Below, piece by piece: positions 46,649-56,384 of a DNA stretch of 64,000 nucleotides. The DNA comes from AP-15 sp963845735 (GTDB lineage Bacteria > Pseudomonadota > Alphaproteobacteria > ATCC43930 > CGMCC-115725), in NCBI GenBank assembly GCA_963845735.1, contig CAWJTR010000002.1, positions 62,001 to 126,000 on the forward strand, read 5' to 3'. The position numbers and the translations under genes were made by a program. Within the stretch, counting starts at the first letter, position 1, and each line of letters begins with the position of its first letter. The notes under the pieces were generated by a model. It made no database searches. It was not told where the DNA came from and was given only the letters and a program-made list of their open reading frames with translations.

Positions 46649-49078
46649 CTAAAATGTCTTGAGGTAGGCGATCAGCGCGTTCTTGTCGGCGTCGCTGAGC
46701 TTCGTACCGAAATAATGTCCGCGGTTGACGATGTAGTCCGGGCATTTGCTGAGCGCGAAGAGCTGCTCGCCGACATTGGCAAAGACCTGGCGAGCCTGGT
46801 CGTCGGTAGCATTCTTCGGCAAGGCACGCAGATCATGGACCAGCTTGAAGACGGCGGCGACGACCGCTTTGTCGTGCGCGAGCCGAGCGCCCAGTGTCGA
46901 CGACTCCGGCGGCAACGGGGAGAAATTAGCCAACAGATCGACCGGCGTGCCCTTCGGGATCGGGCCGATCTCGATCCCCTTCTCATCAAAGATCGGCACA
47001 ACGAGCTTCAGGACCGTCTGCGAGCGCTTGATCACGTCGGGCAGATAACCCGTCGGAATCCGCAGCCAACTGGTCACGGTCGTGCGGTCGATGACGCCGG
47101 GGATCTTGTCGCCAAGCACCGGGTCCTTGTCGCGCTTGTCCGGCCACAGCATTTGGGTGATCGAGTCCTGGAACGAGGTCATCCGCGCCTCGACCGATGG
47201 GCTCGCCTCGAACTTTCCGACGCTGTTGTTGAGCAGGTAGGGCGCCGTCGCCCACAGGCTGACCAGGGACGGCACGCGGGTATAGCCGCGCCCGCCGGCC
47301 GGCATCTTGTATGGCTGCGGCTTTCCTGTGAACGGATCGTAGACGGTGATCGTGCCGACCGAAGGCAGTGATTTGTAAGACGCCGACGAAAAATTGTCCC
47401 AGATGTTGCCGGCGATCGCGTTGGTGGCGAGGGGGCTGCAGGCGTTGGTCTGCAACAAGGTTACCGGCACCCGGGCATCGGTCGACAGATAATTGTCGTC
47501 GAGAAAATCGTCCGCCTGGACGATCTGGCGCATCTTGGCGTGGAAGTCGTCGGTTTGCGTCCAGGCCCAGTAGCGGTTGAAACACTCCAGATAATGGGGG
47601 CCAATGCAGGACGCGCCGAGACTGACGCTGGCCGGAGGATCGGGTGCCTTGCTGGAGTGGCAGGCCGCGCAATTGTCGGCAAAGACGAGTTTGCCCTGCT
47701 GAACAGTCGCCGGTGGGTCGTTGAGATAGGCGCTACCGCCGGGCGCGTTCTTCAGCTTGTGCGGGTAGGAAGCCTTCACAAGGAACAGCGCCATATCCGG
47801 GGTCGTCGCCTCGGTCACTTGCCAATAGGACGAATTCGCGCGCGCCGTCGTGATCTGGATCGGGGTGATCGGCTTGCCGCCTAGGATCGGGTTGAAGTGG
47901 CGCAGCCATTCCTCGCTGAACAGGCCGATATTCAAATAAACTCGGTTCAACGCGCCAAGCGCGCCTACTGAATCAGAGCCGTCCTTCAGCACATGCGGGG
48001 TCCAAACCGTATTCGGCGGCTGAAAGAACTGGGTGAGGGGTCCCGATGCAATGAAGTCGTTGAACTGCTTGTTCGCGAGATTGTCGCGGCCGAGGGTTTC
48101 ACGCCCCAGCCGCTTCGCCATCAGAAGTCGCGGCAACAGATTGTAGACCGCGTTCATCGTGCGCGGGTTGTTGATGTTGTCGCTCGAAACCAGCGAGGTA
48201 TCGAGCGATCCCGGGCGCGCCGTGTGCAATACCTGGAACAGGAAGTTCGACTGATCGCCGTTCCACGCCAGGATTCGGTCGACCCAGAAATACTGGGCGC
48301 CGGCGGTCGAGCTCAAATTTCCCCATTGCGGCGCCTCAGGATTGGCCGGCGGCTTCTCGGGGTTGGCGCTGATATGGCAAAAGCCGCAAGACATGCCGAC
48401 GCGGTAGGGCCGGACCAGATCCTTTGACAGGTAATAGTTGGGATCGTTGTAGAAGCGCTGCGGGTCCCACCGCTTAGCGGCGGCTTCATCGAAGGCCGGG
48501 TTGGGGAAGAGCCGCAATCCAAGGATCCCGGTCGGCTCGCCGTAATACGATCCGGCCGGGATATTCTTGCCACGGGCGCCGACGGCGACGCCCGGATATT
48601 TCTGCGCGTTAGCGAAGGGGTCCGGCGGACAGCTAGGACTGCGTTGATCGAGCCACAGGCCGTAATGCTGTGGATCAGGCCCGGTGGCTTTGGTAAAGCA
48701 CGGCTCGTTGACCAGCCCGAAATAATTCCAGCGGTTGTCACGGCTGTAATTGAGGCCGGGAGATGAAGACAGAATCTTCAACAGGTCGAAAGCGCCGAAC
48801 GTCAGGTTTGTCAGCTTGTCCCACAACCGGTCATCGCCGCCGGTCCAGACCAGCCACATGTTGCGGCCCTTGACCTCGTCGGGGGTCAGTTGGATGCCGC
48901 CGTCCATGTCGTGGAAATAATTCTCGTCGGCCGCCGGGAAGGTTTGCGCGGCGCGGCCTGCCTGGCGCGCCTCGTCGATGACAGCTTGTGCTCTTGCCGG
49001 GCTGCCGAGGCCGATGGCCGCCGCTAGGAGCCAGACCGCCGGGACGAGGCGCGACATTATCGGACACATTTTTTGCAT
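46649..49078 (-). CDS. Large secreted two-haem cytochrome c, MauG/RoxA-like
   Basis: An 809-residue protein with a signal peptide (LVPAVWLLAAAIGLGSPARA, cleavage near residue 30). Two c-type haem motifs are visible, CGFCH at 231-235 and CAACH at 470-474. Their spacing and the size resemble the di-haem peroxidase superfamily, including RoxA-type rubber oxygenases, more than ordinary cytochromes. Conserved-looking blocks are FHDMDGGIQLTPDEVKGRNMW, NTVWTPHVLKDGSDSVGALG and RVPSLVSLWATAPYLLNNSVG, the last typical of CCP/MauG-like proteins. Periplasmic or extracellular. It may be the electron acceptor of the adjacent GMC enzyme or an oxygenase itself. ATG at 49057 is an alternative. Confidence 0.82.
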   Translation of the reverse strand: MQKMCPIMSRLVPAVWLLAAAIGLGSPARAQAVIDEARQAGRAAQTFPAADENYFHDMDGGIQLTPDEVKGRNMWLVWTGGDDRLWDKLTNLTFGAFDLLKILSSSPGLNYSRDNRWNYFGLVNEPCFTKATGPDPQHYGLWLDQRSPSCPPDPFANAQKYPGVAVGARGKNIPAGSYYGEPTGILGLRLFPNPAFDEAAAKRWDPQRFYNDPNYYLSKDLVRPYRVGMSCGFCHISANPEKPPANPEAPQWGNLSSTAGAQYFWVDRILAWNGDQSNFLFQVLHTARPGSLDTSLVSSDNINNPRTMNAVYNLLPRLLMAKRLGRETLGRDNLANKQFNDFIASGPLTQFFQPPNTVWTPHVLKDGSDSVGALGALNRVYLNIGLFSEEWLRHFNPILGGKPITPIQITTARANSSYWQVTEATTPDMALFLVKASYPHKLKNAPGGSAYLNDPPATVQQGKLVFADNCAACHSSKAPDPPASVSLGASCIGPHYLECFNRYWAWTQTDDFHAKMRQIVQADDFLDDNYLSTDARVPVTLLQTNACSPLATNAIAGNIWDNFSSASYKSLPSVGTITVYDPFTGKPQPYKMPAGGRGYTRVPSLVSLWATAPYLLNNSVGKFEASPSVEARMTSFQDSITQMLWPDKRDKDPVLGDKIPGVIDRTTVTSWLRIPTGYLPDVIKRSQTVLKLVVPIFDEKGIEIGPIPKGTPVDLLANFSPLPPESSTLGARLAHDKAVVAAVFKLVHDLRALPKNATDDQARQVFANVGEQLFALSKCPDYIVNRGHYFGTKLSDADKNALIAYLKTF

Positions 49079-49269
49079 CACGGCCCCCGTGGTTCGACGC
49101 GGCCCGATCCCCGGTATCGCCGCAGCGTGGCTTAACCATAAATGAACGAACGGAGAAATCCAACTCGGCGCTGCGGGTTTAGGCAGCCGGTCGCGCGTCG
49201 GGCGAGAAAGGGGCGCCAGGGGCCGTGCGGTCCCTGGCGCCATCCGTGCCCGAGAGGCGTCGAGTACCT

Positions 49270-50916
49270 TCAGCTTGCGGGCGATTTGAGCGCGGCCAGG
49301 AGGTTGGCGCCGTTGGGCACCCCCCAACCGGTGCAGGCATCCCAGCCCGGACCCGCCTGGAACTGACCGTCGAGCAGCCCGTCAGTGTCGTTGTTGCCGG
49401 TTGTGATGTCGCGCAGCACCTTCGCGGGCCCGATCGTACTGTAGAGCAGCGCGTTGAAATTGCCGGCCCGTGCGCCGTTCAACGCGTTAATGCGGGTGAT
49501 TAGGCTTCCCCATAGCGGCGCCGAGGCGCTGGTGCCGCCGACAGTCGTGAGCTTGCCGCCGATCATCACCCGATAGCCCGTCGCGGGATCGGCATTGGCG
49601 GCAACATCGGGGATCGCGCGCCCGGCAAAATTGGGAGTGTTGATCGAGCGAGGCACGATGCCTTCCTGCCAACTCGGGACCGGGGTGATGTCGCTGACTC
49701 CACCGCCGGTGCCGCTCCCCGGGCCGTCGTTCCAGACCACTTCGGTAATCGACATCTCCCCGTTGCTTGCCTTGCGCGCATGCAAGGAGGTGCCGCCGAC
49801 TGCTAGCACATAGGGGCTGCTCGCCGGGAAGTTGACATGCGCGTGGCCGTCCTGCACTTGCGCCTCGGAGCCGTCGTCGCCGGTCGATACGCAGACAGTG
49901 ATGCCAAGCTGCGCCACCGCCAGAAGGCTGTGATTGACATGGTCAATCGCCGCCGGCGACCACAGAACCTGGTTGCCGAACGGCTGGTTCTCGTCCAAGC
50001 CCCAGCTGACCGAAAGCACCCCAGGATCATTTGTTGAATCGTTGATCACTGCGCTCAAGATGTCGACGAGGCCCTTTTCGTCGAAGGTCGAGAAATAGAC
50101 CGCGACTTTGGCCCCACCGGCGAGCGCGCCCGCGACCTCGACGTCGAGCATGACCTCCTCGGTCGACTCCGGGTCGGAAGCCGGATCGGTGTCAACCCCG
50201 TCGACCGCGACAATCTGGATGTTCGGCGCCGGCACGCCGATTTTCTGGAAATAGGGCGCGATGTCGGATTGATTGACGCCGCCACCGAATTCCAACAGTC
50301 CAATGCACTGGCTGCCGGCGTCTGCAGCGGGGAAATTGTAGATCGGCGCAAGATCGGTCGGATAGAACCACGGGTGCGATCGCGAGCCCGAGGACGTCCC
50401 CGCGGCGACCGCCCGCTGCCGATGCGGGGCGCGCCGCATGACGCGATGGTTATTGAGGCCGAAGACGCCGGTGATCGCATTGCCGACATCGGTCGGCAGC
50501 ATAACCGGCCCGGTGCGGGCGTGGAAATCGCCGAGCTTGGGATGACTGTAATCGAACAGCGTGACGCCAAAGGCGCCGCTGATATCGGCAACAGTGCCGC
50601 CGATCCCGAGCCGCGCCGAAGCGGGCTCGTTCCTTGTCACGGTTAGATGGTGAGCCGCGGCGAAATTCTCGATCGCTTTGACTGCCGCGGGGTCCGACCC
50701 GTATTCGTTGCGCAGCTGGTCGCGGGTCATATATTTGCGCTCGCCTGGCTGCTTACCGTCTAGGGCAGAGAGGTCTGGGAGCTGTTTGAGCCGGCGAACA
50801 CCTACCGTCAGCTCGATCCAGCGGTTGGGATTGGTCCTCCGTTTGGCCACCGAACCCGGCGGCAGATGATGCTGGCTGTCGGCGAGCATGCGCCGATTGG
50901 CACCAGGGCTGTTCAT
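49270..50916 (-). CDS. Sedolisin (S53) serine-carboxyl peptidase with propeptide
   Basis: A 548-residue pro-kumamolisin-like peptidase active at acid pH by family. The propeptide covers about 190 residues (IELTVGVRRLKQLPD, YMTRDQLRNEYG, FGVTLFDYSHP). The catalytic Glu and Asp lie in STEEVMLDVEV, an oxyanion Asp in VSWGLDENQ or STGDDGSE, and Ser in VGGTSASAPLWG. A Ca-binding end follows (GWDACTGWGVPNG). No classical signal peptide is visible, which is common in bacterial kumamolisins. ATG 50916 has AGGGAG upstream. It precedes the cytochrome by 191 bases on the same strand. Confidence 0.92.
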   Translation of the reverse strand: MNSPGANRRMLADSQHHLPPGSVAKRRTNPNRWIELTVGVRRLKQLPDLSALDGKQPGERKYMTRDQLRNEYGSDPAAVKAIENFAAAHHLTVTRNEPASARLGIGGTVADISGAFGVTLFDYSHPKLGDFHARTGPVMLPTDVGNAITGVFGLNNHRVMRRAPHRQRAVAAGTSSGSRSHPWFYPTDLAPIYNFPAADAGSQCIGLLEFGGGVNQSDIAPYFQKIGVPAPNIQIVAVDGVDTDPASDPESTEEVMLDVEVAGALAGGAKVAVYFSTFDEKGLVDILSAVINDSTNDPGVLSVSWGLDENQPFGNQVLWSPAAIDHVNHSLLAVAQLGITVCVSTGDDGSEAQVQDGHAHVNFPASSPYVLAVGGTSLHARKASNGEMSITEVVWNDGPGSGTGGGVSDITPVPSWQEGIVPRSINTPNFAGRAIPDVAANADPATGYRVMIGGKLTTVGGTSASAPLWGSLITRINALNGARAGNFNALLYSTIGPAKVLRDITTGNNDTDGLLDGQFQAGPGWDACTGWGVPNGANLLAALKSPAS

Positions 50917-51051
50917 CGCAATACTCCCTATGTCGTCACCCGACCGAGGGTTAGCCTCGTTGGGCGAGCTGAAGCTATAGCGGGATGAGCGCCTCCGTGT
51001 GTGAACCAGCTCACATTTTTGCAAGTTTATAAGTCCGGCGAAGCCGGCGGG

Positions 51052-51909
51052 TCAGGGCGGGGCCGCGGCTTCCATCTTTTCGCGCAGCCGGGCGAGCTTG
51101 TAGCCGAGCGCCAGATAGGAGCCCCAGGCGCCGCGGCTCGCGGCGAAGGCCGCGGGGTCGCAGTCGTGCCGCTCGCGCAAATAGGCTACGACCGAAGAAT
51201 TGACCGGGATGCGCGCGAAATCGTGCAGCAGCAGCCGGCAATGCGCCGCGGCATAAGGGCCGATGCCCTTGAGCCCGATCAGATAATCGTGGCCCAGCCG
51301 CTCGGTCTGGCCTTCGCCGGCGGTGTCAATGGCGCCGTCGTCGAGCATCTGGCGGGTGGTGCTGATCACTGTTGGCGCGCGAAAGCCGAGCCGGGCACGC
51401 TCGCGCAGCCGCTGTTCGCCGTAGTCGAGCACCGCCTCGGGCCCCGGAAAGCTGCCGTCACCCGGCTCGGCGACCAGCGCCGCCGCCATCCGGCAGGTCG
51501 AGGACCAGCTGGTGTTGATGGTCAGCACGGTCTTGACGAAATCCTCGTAGAACGTCGAGCAGCGCAATATGCGGCCGCCGCCGCGCCCGATCAGCGCTGC
51601 GTCGTCGCCGAGGACCGCAATCGCCTCAGACGGTTGCCAATCGGCCGACAGCCAGCGCAGCACGCGGCTCCGTATCGCGTCGTCGTCCGCGGTAGTGAAA
51701 CCGTCCCGATGGATGACGACCGCGCCGAGGTTCCGCTGGGCCACGGTGATCGTGCCGAGCCGGCCATCGACCCGTTCATGCCGGGCGAGGACACGCGCTT
51801 CGGGATCCCAACGCCATGGGGCCAAATGTGCCCAGCCGTGGCTCGCGACGGTCAGCCCGAGGTCGATCGGCGAGGGTAGCGGCAGCAGGATCTCGCCGGC
51901 GCCGCTCAC
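51052..51909 (-). CDS. HhH-GPD superfamily DNA glycosylase-like protein with Asn at the catalytic Asp
   Basis: A 285-residue protein of the AlkA/OGG1-like superfamily. RWLSADWQPSEAIAVLGDD and ILRCSTFYEDFVKTVLTINTSW match the N-terminal helical part; the helix-hairpin-helix is IGLKGIGPYAAAHCRLL (residues 211-227). The loop expected to carry catalytic Asp (PVD) reads RIPVNSSV, giving Asn237. A Lys at 214 sits where OGG1 uses Lys. It may therefore be inactive, altered, or a base-call error (AAT for GAT). It starts 30 bases after metY on the same strand. Confidence 0.8.
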   Translation of the reverse strand: MSGAGEILLPLPSPIDLGLTVASHGWAHLAPWRWDPEARVLARHERVDGRLGTITVAQRNLGAVVIHRDGFTTADDDAIRSRVLRWLSADWQPSEAIAVLGDDAALIGRGGGRILRCSTFYEDFVKTVLTINTSWSSTCRMAAALVAEPGDGSFPGPEAVLDYGEQRLRERARLGFRAPTVISTTRQMLDDGAIDTAGEGQTERLGHDYLIGLKGIGPYAAAHCRLLLHDFARIPVNSSVVAYLRERHDCDPAAFAASRGAWGSYLALGYKLARLREKMEAAAPP

Positions 51910-51939
51910 CGGTATCGTGCCGTTCCGCCGCGGTACCGG

Positions 51940-53236
51940 TCAGGCGGCGGCGAGCGCCTGAAGTCAAATCGGCAAGAATGTCGTCCGGATGTTCGATGCC
52001 GATCGACAGGCGCACATAATTGTCGGTGACGCCGGTTTGGAGCTGTTCTTCGGGCGAGAGCTGGGAATGCGTCGTCGTGGCCGGGTGGATCGCCAGGCTG
52101 CGCGAATCGCCGATGTTGGCGACATGGTAGAACATTTGCAGCGAATCGATGAAGCGCCGCCCGGCCTCGCGCCCGCCCTTCAACTCGAAACCGAGAAGGC
52201 CGCCGTAGCCGCCCTTCAAATATGTGTCGGCGCGGCGCCGCGCTTCGCCAGTCATCAAGCTCGGATAGATGACGCGTGTGACCTTAGGATGCTCGGACAG
52301 GAATTTGGCGGCAATCACCGCGTTGGCGCAGTGCGCGCGCATCCGAAGTGGCAAGGTCTCGAGCCCCTGGATGAAAAGGAAGGCATTGAACGGGCTCATC
52401 GGCGCACCCAGATCGCGCAGCAAAGTCACTCGCATCTTGATGATATAAGCCACCGGCCCCATCGGCTTGGTCGCCTGGGTCCACACCGCGCCGTGGTAGC
52501 TGGGATCAGGCTGATTCAGCAGCGGAAAGCGGGCGGCGTGCTTTTCCCAATCGAAATTGCCGCCGTCGACTACGATGCCGCCGATCGAGGTACCGTGGCC
52601 GCCGATGTATTTGGTCGTCGAATGCACGACCACGGCAGCGCCGTGATCGAGCGGACGGCACAGTACTGGCGCAGCGGTGTTGTCGACGATCAGCGGCACG
52701 CCCTGCTCGCGGCCGATCTTGGCGACTTCGGCGATCGGGAACACTTCGAGTTTCGGATTGGGGAGCGTCTCTGCATAATAACAGCGAGTTCTAGCGTCGG
52801 TCGCGCGCCGGAAATTTTCCGGATCGGCCGGATCGACGAACCGGACCTCCATCCCCATCGTCTTCATCATCGTATTGAGAAAGAGGTTCCAAGTTCCCCC
52901 ATAAAGATCTGTAGAGCTTACGAAATTGTCGCCAGCCTGGCAGATGTTCTGGACCGCGAACAGCGAGGCGGCCTGGCCCGACGCTAGCGCCAGTGCGGCG
53001 ACCCCGCCCTCGAGCGCGGCGACCCGTTCTTCGAGTACCGCGTTCGTTGGGTTCATAATCCGCGTATAGATATTGCCGAGCTCGGCCAGCCCGAACAGAT
53101 CGGCGGCATGTTTGCTATCGCGAAACTGATAGCTGGTGGTCTGATAGATCGGCACCGCGACCGCGGTTGTCGTCGGGTCGCTGCGGTATCCGGCATGCAG
53201 CACGAGCGTTTCCGGATGCTGGCTCTTGGTCGGCAT
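51940..53236 (-). CDS. metY: O-acetylhomoserine aminocarboxypropyltransferase, frameshift at the end
   Basis: PLP enzyme making homocysteine from O-acetylhomoserine and sulfide. Family features from ATG 53236: ETLVLHAGYRSDPTTTAVAVPIYQT, YTRIMNPTNAVLEERVAALEGG, DNTAAPVLCRPLDHGA and the PLP-Lys in VVHSTTKYIGGHGTSIGG. GIEHPDDILADL marks the end; one extra T near 51955 shifts the frame, and removing it gives QALAAA and TGA at 51942-51940. About 431 residues. GGAGACC lies upstream of the start. Confidence 0.92.
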
Positions 53237-53401
53237 TTGAGGTCTCCGTCGAGGAGGGCGGCGGTCGCTCACTGTGCCACGTATGAAGTTGCGGCGTAAG
53301 TGAGATTTGCAACGCGATGGACAATCGTCGCCCAGCGCAGGGGTAAACTCGCTTATTGCAGCGTTTAATGCGGGGGAAGCGAAAGACCCCAGGAGAAGGC
53401 G

Positions 53402-53638
53402 ATGGGTTCGACATTCACCTGGGCAGCAGCCGCGGCGGCCGTGACCGCTGTCCTGGCGGTGGCGGCCGTGGTTGTGATGTTTTGGAACCGGCTCGGCGCC
53501 TCGGAGATCAGCGTTGCCGGTTGGCTGGCGATGATATTCGGCATCATCATTACCCTGGCGCTCGGAATCGGGCTCATGACGTTGATGTACATCAGTAACC
53601 GGCGTGGCTATGACGAGGGCGGCCGCCGCGATTGCTGA
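53402..53638 (+). CDS. Small two-helix membrane protein, unknown function
   Basis: 78 residues with AGGAG six bases before the ATG. Two hydrophobic segments are visible, WAAAAAAVTAVLAVAAVVVMF and AGWLAMIFGIIITLALGIGL, with a short loop containing NRLGASEIS and a charged tail. No family recognised. The good ribosome site and codon pattern support it as real. Confidence 0.65.
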   Translation: MGSTFTWAAAAAAVTAVLAVAAVVVMFWNRLGASEISVAGWLAMIFGIIITLALGIGLMTLMYISNRRGYDEGGRRDC

Positions 53639-53846
53639 TACGATTCGTCGACTGGTCGCCGATCTATCATCGCGGGATGCTGTCGGCGACGCGAAAAAAC
53701 AACCAATTCTGTGTCTTGCTACTCAACCTGGGCTTATGTCCGGCCCGGCGGGCGCTCGCGGTTTGCCGCGAATTGTCGAATGTTGCTTGCGCTTCCGCGG
53801 AACCCGATGCAACGTGATACGGGTCTGCTGCGGCGAGGGGGGTGCG

Positions 53847-54299
53847 TTGAAGAACTCGGCAAGATCCGTGGATGAGACCAAACCGGCGCCGAAATACGGG
53901 CGCGGCACCGGTGTCCCGAACCCGATCGACATTCATGTCGGCAACCGTATCCGGATGCGCCGGTTGTTGCTCGGGATGAACCAGGAAACCCTTGCCAACG
54001 CGCTCGGCCTGACCTTTCAGCAGGTACAAAAATACGAGGGTGGCGCGAACCGCGTCAGCGCATCCCGACTTTCGGCAATGGCCGAGATCCTGAGCGTGCC
54101 GATCTCGTACTTTTTTGGCGATCTGCGGTCTGACGACGCTGAGGTCAGCCCCGAGGATCAGCGCTGGCGCGAGCAGCTTCAGAGGCCGGAAACGATCGAG
54201 TTTATCCGGCTTTATTACGCTATTCCCGACCCGATCATTCGCCAACAATTCCTTGACATGACCAAGGCGCTCGCCCAATCGGCCGAACCCAAGGCGTGA
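53847..54299 (+). CDS. XRE-family helix-turn-helix regulator
   Basis: About 150 residues. The HTH reads HVGNRIRMRRLLLGMNQETLA, NALGLTFQQVQKYEGGANRVSASRL, followed by AMAEILSVPISYFFGDL, the alphaproteobacterial short XRE type with a C-terminal helical tail (PETIEFIRLYYAIPDPIIRQQFLDM). A TTG at 53847 has GAGGGG just upstream and is the best start I can see; GTG 53868 is an alternative. It is a paralogue of the gene at 57593. Confidence 0.82.
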   Translation: MKNSARSVDETKPAPKYGRGTGVPNPIDIHVGNRIRMRRLLLGMNQETLANALGLTFQQVQKYEGGANRVSASRLSAMAEILSVPISYFFGDLRSDDAEVSPEDQRWREQLQRPETIEFIRLYYAIPDPIIRQQFLDMTKALAQSAEPKA

Positions 54300-54400
54300 G
54301 GCGGCGGCAAAGGGCGGCGGTTCGCGCTAGCGCCGGCGTGCGCGGTTTTCCGCCGCGATTACGCGGCAGGAACCGTGGCTTAAAGAGTAGAGGTCGGGAA

Positions 54401-56341
54401 ATGTGCGGAATTGCCGGTTTTTTGACCGCTGGAGCACCGCCGAGGGGCGGCGAGCTCGAAGCGCGGCTATGGCGGATGATCGCGACCCTGCGGCATCGCG
54501 GGCCCGATGACGAGGGCGTGTGGACTGACGGCAGGGCCGGCCTTGCCCACGCGCGACTGTCGATCATCGATCTCTCGCCGGCCGGCCATCAGCCGATGGC
54601 GAGCGCCGATGGCAATGTCTGGATTACCTACAACGGCGAGATATATAACTTTGTAGAACTCCGCCGCGAGCTGACGGCGCTGGGTTATCCGTTTCGCAGC
54701 CGCAGCGACACCGAGGTCATCGTCAATGGCTGGCACGCCTGGGGACCGCGGATCTTTTCGCGGCTGCGCGGGATGTTTGCGTTGGCGCTGTGGGACCGGC
54801 GCTCGCGACGTCTGATTCTGGCTCGAGATCGCATCGGCAAAAAACCGCTCTATTGGGCGCGTACCGGCACCGGGTTTGTGTTCGGCTCGGAGATCAAGGC
54901 TGTGCTCGCCTGGCCGGGCGTGTCGCGCATGCCCGATCTAGCGGCGATCGACCATTATCTGACATTGCAATATGTGCCGGCGCCGCAAACCGCCTTTGCC
55001 GGGATCCGCAAGCTGCCGGCCGCGCATTATCTGACCATCTCAGCAGCCGCCGACGGCGGTGTCGACGAGCCTGAGCTGGTGCGCTACTGGCGACTGACGC
55101 GCCCGCCTGGCGTCCCGAGATCGCGGCCGCTGCACGAACTGCGCGCCGAACTCGTGGCACACCTCGAAGAGGCGGTGCGTGTTCGCCTGGTCTCGGATGT
55201 GCCGCTCGGCGCCTTCCTGTCGGGCGGCGTCGATTCCTCGGCCGTGGTGGCGATGATGGCGCGCGCCGGCGGCGGCAGGGTCAAAACCTTCTCGATCGGT
55301 TTCGCCGCCAAGGAATACGACGAGACCCGCTATGCCCGGATGGTGGCGCAGCGTTACGGCACGGACCACGAGGAGCAGGTTGTCGAGCCCGACGCGGTGG
55401 CGGTGGTGCCGCGGCTGGTATGGCACTATGGCGAGCCCTTTGCCGACCCCTCGGCGATCCCGACCTGGTATGTCGCCGAACTCGCTCGGCGCCGAGTCAA
55501 GGTGGCGCTGACCGGCGATGGCGGCGACGAATGCTTTCTTGGCTATGGCCGATACCGGGCGATGCGCTATCTCGACCGCCTCGACCGGCTGCCACGCTGG
55601 GGCCGCGAGCGACTGGCCCAGCTGCTCGCCGCAGCCCCCCGGCCGCTGCAGCGGCGATTAAAGCTGCGCCAGATCCGCGCCGTGCTTCAGGCGCCGGGGA
55701 ACTCACCGGCCCAGCGCTACGCCCCGACGATCGCGTTCTTTGCCGACCGCGACAAACGCGAGGGCTATGGCGAGGAGATGCGCACGCATCTCGATCACTC
55801 CGCCGCCGATCTGCTCGATCCTTATTTCGCCGAGGCGGAAAGCCTGGTCGCCGGCGCCAACCTGGCCGATATTCACACCTATCTGCCCGACGATCTGATG
55901 GTGAAGGTCGACGTCGCCACCATGGCGCACGGCCTCGAAGCGCGATCGCCACTGCTCGATCCTATGCTGCTGGAATGGGCGGCCGGGCTGCCGGATTCGG
56001 TCAAGATGGCCGGCGGGGTCACCAAGGCGTTGTTCAAAACAGCGATGGCGCCCTATCTGCCACGCGAAATCCTCTATCGGGCAAAGCGCGGCTTCGGCTG
56101 CCCGATCGACCGTTGGTTTCGCGGCGAGCTCAAGGAGCTGGCCTATGATACCTTGCTGTCGCAGAGCGCGCGCGAGCGCGGGGTGTTCCGGCCGGATTAC
56201 GTCGACCGTCTGCTCGACGAACACTGCACGTTCCGCTTCGATCACCAGAACCGGCTGTGGGCCCTGTTGATGCTCGAACTGTGGTTCCGGATGTGGATCG
56301 ACGCGCCCGCAGACGCCGCGGTGCTGCAGCCGGCGGCTTAG
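54401..56341 (+). CDS. asnB: Glutamine-hydrolysing asparagine synthase
   Basis: 646-residue two-domain enzyme. Cys2 after the initiator Met (MCGIAGFL) is the glutaminase nucleophile, with RHRGPDDEG and TYNGEIYNFVELR in the same domain. The synthetase half has the PP-loop FLSGGVDSSAVVAM, LTGDGGDECFLGYGRY and KVDVATMAHGLEARSPLLD. Start chosen at 54401 because Cys2 must be N-terminal. Proteins of this subtype often amidate surface-polysaccharide sugars or cell-wall precursors as well as making asparagine. 44 bases before the lipid kinase gene. Confidence 0.93.
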   Translation: MCGIAGFLTAGAPPRGGELEARLWRMIATLRHRGPDDEGVWTDGRAGLAHARLSIIDLSPAGHQPMASADGNVWITYNGEIYNFVELRRELTALGYPFRSRSDTEVIVNGWHAWGPRIFSRLRGMFALALWDRRSRRLILARDRIGKKPLYWARTGTGFVFGSEIKAVLAWPGVSRMPDLAAIDHYLTLQYVPAPQTAFAGIRKLPAAHYLTISAAADGGVDEPELVRYWRLTRPPGVPRSRPLHELRAELVAHLEEAVRVRLVSDVPLGAFLSGGVDSSAVVAMMARAGGGRVKTFSIGFAAKEYDETRYARMVAQRYGTDHEEQVVEPDAVAVVPRLVWHYGEPFADPSAIPTWYVAELARRRVKVALTGDGGDECFLGYGRYRAMRYLDRLDRLPRWGRERLAQLLAAAPRPLQRRLKLRQIRAVLQAPGNSPAQRYAPTIAFFADRDKREGYGEEMRTHLDHSAADLLDPYFAEAESLVAGANLADIHTYLPDDLMVKVDVATMAHGLEARSPLLDPMLLEWAAGLPDSVKMAGGVTKALFKTAMAPYLPREILYRAKRGFGCPIDRWFRGELKELAYDTLLSQSARERGVFRPDYVDRLLDEHCTFRFDHQNRLWALLMLELWFRMWIDAPADAAVLQPAA

Positions 56342-56384
56342 CCGCCGGCGGCCGCCCATTGCTTCCGTCCGCGCCGAGGCGCGC

